NCBI GenBank assembly: GCA_051306365.1
Contig: JBPPNC010000133.1
Coordinates: 1 to 18,872 of the forward strand
Source: Svornostia sp051306365
Lineage (GTDB): Bacteria > Actinomycetota > Thermoleophilia > Solirubrobacterales > Solirubrobacteraceae
Length of the DNA: 18,872 nucleotides
Direction of reading: 5' to 3'
Shown here: one piece after another, positions 15,239-18,872 of the stretch
Layout: every line of letters begins with the position of its first letter
How positions within the stretch are numbered: the first letter of the stretch is position 1
Program-made: the position numbers and the translations under genes
The notes under the pieces: generated by a model
The model's input: only the letters and a program-made list of their open reading frames with translations
Database searches by the model: none
Told to the model about the DNA's origin: nothing

Positions 15239-15601
15239 AGTCGGCCGCAGCTTGCCAGACCTCGACCGCAGAGCGCCGTAGCGAGACTGCGGCTTTCCCC
15301 TGAGCGACTCTGCTGCTGCGCGCGGATGGCCTGGCGGCCCACGTGGGACACGATGCACCCATGAGCCTATGGCGCCCCATCCCCCCTGTTGCCGCCCGGT
15401 CCTCCGGCGGCAGCGTGGAGCGTCACCGTCCTCCCGGTCGTGAGGAGCGGATGCAGGTGGTGCTGCAGACGCTGCGCGCTCGTCGCGATACGCGGCGATC
15501 CGGCGGGTTCAAGCTTCGTCGCCCGGTTTCCGGGCGGTGACGACATCGATGGCCGGGTGCCCGGGGTGAGCGGGCGCCCGGCCGTCATTGTTGTCCGCCT
15601 G
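15239..15601. other. Leader and spacer region without a supported gene
   Basis: This stretch holds the untranslated leader of the formimidoyltransferase gene and about 240 bases of spacer. In the leader the minus strand can form a 9-bp stem with one bulge from GCAGAGTCGC and GCGCTCTGC, near 15320-15275. TAGGCT (15369-15364) is a possible -10 element. A plus-strand frame at 15361-15540 (59 residues, Arg/Pro-rich) shows no family resemblance, and I do not call it a gene. Confidence 0.4.
15521..15535. repeat. Perfect hairpin GCCCGG-TTT-CCGGGC
   Basis: A 6-bp perfect stem with a 3-base loop. No T-run follows on either strand, so it is at best a weak terminator or spacer structure between the DUF4394 remnant and the formimidoyltransferase leader. 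Confidence 0.35.
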
Positions 15602-15835
15602 CTACGGCAGGAGCGCCAGCGCGTCGAGCCTGACGCCGCGCAGGAAGCCGACGCGCCCCTCCGCGGTCGCCGCACCCGTGGCGAGATCGACACATGACGA
15701 GCGCGTCACGCGCCGCGTCGATGTCGTAGAGGGTCGTGCCCGTCGCCGGATCGGTGCCCGGGTTCGTGTAGGCGCTCGCCACCACGCTCGGGACGCCTGA
15801 ACGCCGGGTCGCCCGCCCGCGCCTCCCGGCCCTGC
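15602..15835 (-). pseudogene. Broken DUF4394-domain gene
   Basis: Three pieces of a DUF4394 protein occur in different frames. Upstream is ARAGDPAF (about 15816-15799). After a frame change comes VVASAYTNPGTDPATGT, continuing TTLYDIDAARDALV. After another frame change come VDLATGAATAEGRVG and LRGVRLDALALLP, ending at TAG (15604-15602). DUF4394 proteins, secreted beta-rich repeats, carry 'GDP...VVA.AYTN...TTLYDID' and later 'VDLATGAAT.VG.IG'. The middle of the domain between DALV and VDLATG is missing as well. It lies downstream of the HtaA-like gene on the same strand. The assignment is from motif recall. Confidence 0.6.
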
Positions 15836-15990
15836 GCGCGGCGGCGACGGCGGGCGTGATCAGCACGGCTCGGTCCACCGCGGGATGCGTGACATGGCAG
15901 GCGGACTGCTCGGAGCGAGTGGGACGGGATCGGACACCCCCGTCTTCCTCCGTCTCGACCCCGCCGGTTCACCGCCTGGTGCGCGGCCGC

Positions 15991-16608
15991 TCAGGCTCCG
16001 GTGATGACCTTCAGCGTCGCCTTGCCGAAGGTCGTGCCCTCGAGCACGGACGGCGTCGGCAGCAGGCGGTTCAGCTCGGTCGCCAGACGCGCGTTCATCG
16101 TGAGATTCACGTTGTCGGCGTTGATGCCCGAGCCGGTCTGCTCGAGTGCGCCGATGTCGATCTGCAGGGTGGCGAGCTTCACGCGCTTGCCCCTGACGGT
16201 CGCCGTCAGCTCACCCTGGCCGGTGGTCTGACTCACCGAGGTCGTCGGGTTCTTGATCCGCAGCGACCGGGTGCGGGTGGCGATCCGCATCTCGCCCTTG
16301 TGCTTGACCAGGTACGAAACCCCGTCCCGGCCGAGCGAGATCGACGTGACCTTGAACTTCACGCCCGTCTTCGTGGCCGTGGCGGGCTTGCCGGCCCGCA
16401 CCTTCGCACCCGCGGCCGTGAGCGTCTCGAAGAGGATCGGGTCGATCCGGATGACCGTCGAGCCCTTGATCGTCACCCCCGTCGTGCCGGGGCTCCCGGG
16501 CGTGGACGGGGTCGTGGGCGTCGTCTGCCCGGACGCGCTGTGCGCGCCGATGGCGACGAGGACCGCGGTCAGCAGCGCGGCGACGAACACAGACAGGGAC
16601 CGTGACAC
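15991..16608 (-). CDS. Secreted HtaA-domain-like protein
   Basis: With a GTG at 16608 the protein has 205 residues (216 from the ATG at 16641). A signal peptide (SVFVAALLTAVLVAIGAHSASG) and a Thr/Pro/Ser/Gly linker precede one domain. Its order of blocks resembles HtaA-type domains: an initial alpha/beta segment (DPILFETLTAAGAKV), SYLVKHKGEMRI, SLRIKNPTTSV, GELTATVRGKRVKLATLQID and a final LNRLLPTPSVLEGTTFGKATL. Corynebacterial HtaA binds haem; in this lineage such domains are often of unknown ligand. No C-terminal anchor is seen, so it is probably exported. GTG is preferred because TATGCT lies 8 bases before it and no ribosome-binding site precedes the ATG. It is divergent from tRNA-Met. Confidence 0.7.
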   Translation of the reverse strand: MSRSLSVFVAALLTAVLVAIGAHSASGQTTPTTPSTPGSPGTTGVTIKGSTVIRIDPILFETLTAAGAKVRAGKPATATKTGVKFKVTSISLGRDGVSYLVKHKGEMRIATRTRSLRIKNPTTSVSQTTGQGELTATVRGKRVKLATLQIDIGALEQTGSGINADNVNLTMNARLATELNRLLPTPSVLEGTTFGKATLKVITGA

Positions 16609-16616
16609 GGCAGCGG

Positions 16617-16622
16617 AGCATA
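16617..16622 (-). promoter_or_regulatory. Candidate -10 element TATGCT for the HtaA-like gene
   Basis: On the minus strand TATGCT ends 8 bases before the GTG at 16608. If used, the ATG at 16641 lies upstream of the transcript and cannot be the start. No -35 match is evident. Confidence 0.4.
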
Positions 16623-16687
16623 CGGCGCGCAGGGGGCTCATTGCGGATGGAACACGGATGAGCGGGAAAAGGTGCTGATCGGCTCGC

Positions 16688-16693
16688 TAGTCT
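16688..16693 (+). promoter_or_regulatory. Candidate -10 element TAGTCT for tRNA-Met
   Basis: TAGTCT ends 12 bases before the mature tRNA 5' end, leaving room for a short leader removed by RNase P. No clear -35 is found at the expected distance. Confidence 0.4.
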
Positions 16694-16705
16694 TGTGGCC
16701 GTCGC

Positions 16706-16779
<74 letters not shown>

Positions 16780-16816
16780 TGCGGCCAGCTAACAGCAATC
16801 GTTCTAACAATTGCTC

Positions 16817-16882
16817 GTTGGAGGCCAGAAGCGATTGTCCGATCGGCCCGCGGTAGAGCGGCAGCGGGTTGGACGCCAGAAG
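16817..16882 (+). repeat. Imperfect 15-base direct repeat downstream of tRNA-Met
   Basis: GTTGGAGGCCAGAAG (16817-16831) and GTTGGACGCCAGAAG (16868-16882) differ at one base and start 51 bases apart. The second copy runs into the terminator stem. The meaning is unknown; they could be relics of an integration or duplication next to the tRNA. Confidence 0.5.
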
Positions 16883-16905
16883 GCCCGCTCATGGCGGGCC
16901 TTCTG
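16877..16905 (+). terminator. Strong stem-loop terminator after tRNA-Met
   Basis: CAGAAGGCCCGC and GCGGGCCTTCTG form a perfect 12-bp stem around a 5-base loop (TCATG). The following bases, CTTGTCT, give only a weak T-tract. It lies about 100 bases after the tRNA and is the only strong hairpin in the region. It probably stops the tRNA transcript and shields it from the minus-strand transposase. Confidence 0.65.
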
Positions 16906-17124
16906 CTTGTCTGGGGCTATGAGCGCGCAGGGGCTGTTCGCCCGGTGGGCGGCGCTGCGCGTGATGGTGGTGAGGTGCCGCCGAGGCGGTCAGAACGGCC
17001 GCGGGTCGGGCGGCCGTTCGGCGATGGGCACCGGAGGCGGCGGGTCGGGTGCGACCGGCAGGCCGAGCCGTTCGACGATGTCGCCGCGGGGGCGATTCAG
17101 GCGCGGAACCTCGGATCCTCCGCT
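16906..17124 (-). other. Spacer with a possible gene-end remnant
   Basis: This stretch carries no complete gene. In the transposase frame, beyond its stop, the minus strand is open from 17124 to a TGA at 16992-16990. It contains NRPRGDIVERLGLPVAP and then a Pro-rich end (DPRPF). That looks like the tail of a real protein, vaguely like the Pro-rich tail of some IS91-type transposases. It may be the end of a gene interrupted by the insertion sequence. The function is not assignable. Confidence 0.3.
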
Positions 17125-18255
17125 TCACCAGCGGCGTGCAGGGGAGGTCGGCGTGCAGCGGTTTAGAGAAAACAGCACTCGCGCGGGCCGTTTGTCCTGC
17201 AAAAGCACGTTTTCGTTCGGTGTGCAAAGAGGGTTGGAGAACTTCTCGATGTAGGCCAGCATCTGCTCGGCGAGGTCGGTTTCGCTGGTGAAGATGCCGT
17301 GTTTGAGCAGGCGGCGGTAGAGGATCGAGAAGAAGATCTCGATCTGGTTGAGCCAGCTGGCGTGGGTCGGGGTGAACTGAAAGCTCCAGCGCGGATGGGC
17401 GGCAAGCCAGTCTCTGACCTCCTGCGTGCCGCGTGTGGAGAGGTTGTCGGTGATCGCGACGATCTGCTGGCCGTCGACGATCGGCAGTTCGGCGTCGAGG
17501 TGCTCCAAGAAGCGGATCAGGTCGAAGCGGTTGCGGGTCTTCGACGCCATCGCGAGCACCTGGCCGTGATGGACCTTCAGCGCGGCGAACAGGCACTGCG
17601 TGCCGTTGCGCGTGTACTCGTGCTCGCGGCGCGCCGGCCGGCCCGGGGCGGGTGGCCGGTCGGGCTTGGTCGGCGCCTTGGCCTGGATCCCGGTCTTCTC
17701 GTCGATCGAGACGACCAGCACGTTGGCGGGCGGGTCGACGTACAGGCCGCACACCTGCCCGCAGCGCTGTTCGAACTCGGGCCGCGAGAAGTCGCTCATG
17801 ATCCAGTACTCCGTCAGATGCGGCTTGATGTCCGCGCGGGCGAGGATCGTGTGCGCCTGCGACCCCGACATCCCGACCGCTGCGCCGAGCTGCTCGTAGG
17901 TCCAACGCTCCTGCCGCGCGCCCTCCGGCCGCTCCGGCGGGCGCGTGCATGCCTTGGCGATCAGCAACGCCCGTGTCTCAGGGCCATGCGTCAGCGGCGC
18001 GCCGGACCGCGGCGCATCACGCAGCCCGTCGATCCCGTCGCGAGCGTAGCGGCCACGCCACTTCAGCGCCGTCTTCTCCGAGCAGCCGACCCGCTCGGCG
18101 ATCTGCGCCGCCGGCACGCCCTCAGACGCACACAACACGATCCGTGCGCGCTCGACCATCCGCACCTCAGCACTCACGGCCCGCACCATCCGCTCCAACT
18201 CGACGCGATCCTCCTCGCCGACCTCCAGCCGCCTGCCCACACCCGCCAACGCCAT
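17125..18255 (-). CDS. IS630-family transposase with unusual C-terminus
   Basis: From the ATG at 18255 the protein has 376 residues (a GTG one codon earlier is also possible; GGGGG lies just upstream). An N-terminal helix-turn-helix (about 30-85: AAQIAERVGCSEKTALKWRGRY) is followed by a second helical segment (YEQLGAAVGMSGSQAHTIL). The DDE catalytic residues of the IS630/Tc1 superfamily are Asp185 (VVSIDEKTG), Asp270 (AITDNLSTRG) and Glu306 (NQIEIFF). It cuts and inserts its element at TA. After AYIEKFSN the family's usual ending (a 'PF.W.Y' motif) is absent, and about 36 unrelated residues from a less GC-rich patch follow. The gene seems fused to flanking DNA at its 3' end, so activity is uncertain. 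Confidence 0.9.
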   Translation of the reverse strand: MALAGVGRRLEVGEEDRVELERMVRAVSAEVRMVERARIVLCASEGVPAAQIAERVGCSEKTALKWRGRYARDGIDGLRDAPRSGAPLTHGPETRALLIAKACTRPPERPEGARQERWTYEQLGAAVGMSGSQAHTILARADIKPHLTEYWIMSDFSRPEFEQRCGQVCGLYVDPPANVLVVSIDEKTGIQAKAPTKPDRPPAPGRPARREHEYTRNGTQCLFAALKVHHGQVLAMASKTRNRFDLIRFLEHLDAELPIVDGQQIVAITDNLSTRGTQEVRDWLAAHPRWSFQFTPTHASWLNQIEIFFSILYRRLLKHGIFTSETDLAEQMLAYIEKFSNPLCTPNENVLLQDKRPARVLFSLNRCTPTSPARRW

Positions 18256-18352
18256 CACTGACCCCCATCCTCGCCGAACATGCCGACGAAGACTTCGACG
18301 CCCACAACAACAACCCCCTACCCCAAACCGAACTTGGCGGATGAACCACTAG
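17160..18352 (-). mobile_element. IS630-family insertion sequence (approximate limits)
   Basis: The element contains one transposase. The ends are not certain. Read inward, the right end has TTCGGTTTGGGG then GGGGGTTG (about 18330-18310), and the left has TTCGGTGTGC then GAGGGTTGG (about 17216-17238). The shared TTCGGTnTG and GGGTTG may be the terminal inverted repeats. Candidate TA targets are at 17164-17165 and 18350-18351. If the left repeat is correct, the transposase reading frame runs out of the element. Confidence 0.55.
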
Positions 18353-18498
18353 TCACGCGCTTCAAGCCGGCGGGGCAAGCCCACGGAGCAGCGGCGCCGG
18401 AAACGTGAGCGTGCGAAGGGGGAGCGGGCTACGGCGCACCCCACGTTGAGATGCCGGCGGCAGCGCTTGAGTTCTGTCCCCTTTTGCGTCGGGACCTC
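18353..18498. other. Spacer between the insertion sequence and the small operator-controlled gene
   Basis: No gene with family resemblance is seen on either strand. A half-site TTGCGT (18484-18489) resembles the operator arms just downstream. Confidence 0.35.
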
Positions 18499-18524
18499 TG
18501 TACGCAAACCCACCCTTGCGTACA
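18499..18524. promoter_or_regulatory. Perfect inverted-repeat operator overlapping a -10 element
   Basis: TGTACGCAA (18499-18507) and TTGCGTACA (18516-18524) are exact inverted 9-base arms separated by 8 bases (acccaccc). The right arm overlaps TACACT (18521-18526), the likely -10 element of the next gene, whose ATG follows 6 bases later. A dimeric repressor bound here would block transcription. The repressor is not identified; the gene product itself has no visible DNA-binding domain. Confidence 0.6.
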
Positions 18525-18526
18525 CT
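18521..18526 (+). promoter_or_regulatory. Candidate -10 element TACACT of the 61-residue gene
   Basis: TACACT ends 6 bases before the ATG at 18533, again a leaderless arrangement, and is half covered by the operator. Confidence 0.45.
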
Positions 18527-18532
18527 GGATTC

Positions 18533-18718
18533 ATGGCCACCAGGCCCGCCGCAGAGCAGATGCACGCCGACCCCGTGGTCTTCGCGGGGGAGGACGCTGA
18601 GCGCTTCCTGGCCGAGATGAACACGCCGAATCCAGAGCAGGCCGCGCGCGTGGAGCAGGCCAAGAAGGCGTTCGACGACGTGTACTCGGCCGCACCCGCC
18701 AACGCGCAGTTCGGCTAG
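18533..18718 (+). CDS. Small acidic protein, possibly related to the DUF1778/TacA antitoxin tail
   Basis: The ORF encodes 61 residues (MATRPAAEQMHADPVVFAG...). The part VVFAGEDAERFLAEMNTPNP followed by a charged helix recalls the C-terminal, toxin-neutralising part of DUF1778 (TacA) antitoxins, which carry 'ls.eD...F...l..PP.pn'. The ribbon-helix-helix DNA-binding part is missing and no GNAT toxin follows, so this is at most a partial relative. An inverted-repeat operator and -10 element lie directly upstream, so the gene is probably expressed and regulated. In-frame codons upstream of the ATG (to 18446) lie across the operator and are rejected. Confidence 0.55.
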   Translation: MATRPAAEQMHADPVVFAGEDAERFLAEMNTPNPEQAARVEQAKKAFDDVYSAAPANAQFG

Positions 18719-18775
18719 CAGGCCCACCGACCCGTGGAGTTCCGAACGGTGTGGCGGTGGGCACCGGCCGGGGTG

Positions 18776-18872
18776 TCAGCCGGCAGGGGGCCGGCGGAAT
18801 TCCTCGGTGAGCAGGGACGCATCCGCCTCCCGCCCCGCATGCCGGCCCATCGCCTCCCGTGCGTCCTGCTCC
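18776..18872 (-). CDS. C-terminal end of an unidentified minus-strand gene (partial)
   Basis: The minus strand is open from the window edge to a TGA at 18778-18776 and gives 31 residues, EQDAREAMGRHAGREADASL and on to EEFRRPPAG. The composition is charged and Ala-rich, as in a helical protein tail. Nothing more can be identified. It is convergent with the small plus-strand gene. GC-rich inverted segments (GCCGGC around 18779-18798) near its end could help termination. Confidence 0.35.
   Translation of the reverse strand, partial: EQDAREAMGRHAGREADASLLTEEFRRPPAG

Noticed and set aside
15239..15358. Longer start (GTG 15358) for glutamate formimidoyltransferase
   Set aside because: The 40 extra residues are Arg-rich with no family counterpart; the typical start is at VLIAVPNISEGRD.
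15239..15369. Riboswitch in the formimidoyltransferase leader
   Set aside because: A stem can be drawn, but I could not match it to tetrahydrofolate, ZTP or other known riboswitch consensus sequences.
15361..15540. Small plus-strand ORF in the spacer before the DUF4394 remnant
   Set aside because: No ribosome-binding site, promoter or recognisable motif; composition like random GC-rich DNA.
18349..18702. Minus-strand 117-residue ORF opposite the small operator-controlled gene
   Set aside because: Antisense to the better supported gene and operator; no family resemblance.

Overview
The window is very GC-rich and reads as the chromosome of an actinobacterium. The gene content (an HtaA-type secreted protein, a short glutamate formimidoyltransferase, RDD and MBL-fold genes beside hisS-aspS, and the order alaS-ruvX-mltG) suggests class Thermoleophilia, order Solirubrobacterales. 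That placement is inferred from gene content and codon use; no rRNA is present. Almost all genes lie on the minus strand.

Layout, left to right. Positions 1-3530 (minus) hold a tightly coupled block transcribed as alaS > ruvX > probable mltG (amino-terminal part only). A divergent lipoprotein cyclophilin follows (3589-4272, plus), then a 50-residue scrap of a class II glutamine amidotransferase. Positions 4424-7525 (minus) carry a purple-acid-phosphatase-like metallophosphoesterase and an unusual IscU-MnmA fusion. Positions 7551-8270 encode a membrane-anchored thioredoxin-fold protein without redox cysteines. Beside it lie a fossil chemoreceptor tail and a sigma-28-like promoter. Positions 8465-11487 are hisS-aspS, overlapping by ATGA. 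Positions 11523-15238 hold a second block: glutamate formimidoyltransferase, a small membrane protein, an MBL-fold hydrolase, a helical repeat protein, an RDD membrane protein and a broken trypsin-like protease. Positions 15602-15835 are a broken DUF4394 gene, and 15991-16608 an HtaA-like secreted protein. A plus-strand tRNA-Met with a strong terminator (16706-16905) borders an accessory zone. That zone has an IS630-family element, a 61-residue protein behind a perfect inverted-repeat operator, and the end of another minus-strand gene.

Together the core genes serve translation (alaS, hisS, aspS, mnmA, ruvX, tRNA-Met) and the cell envelope. I see no phage-defence island, CRISPR array or biosynthetic cluster, and I do not claim an undescribed multi-gene system. 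The most notable signals are: the IscU-MnmA fusion that has lost its third cluster-ligand cysteine; a seven-codon upstream ORF with an excellent ribosome-binding site just before alaS; a recurrent pattern of -10 hexamers 6-9 bases before start codons (leaderless transcription); the 9-bp operator; and at least four gene fossils wedged between intact housekeeping genes.
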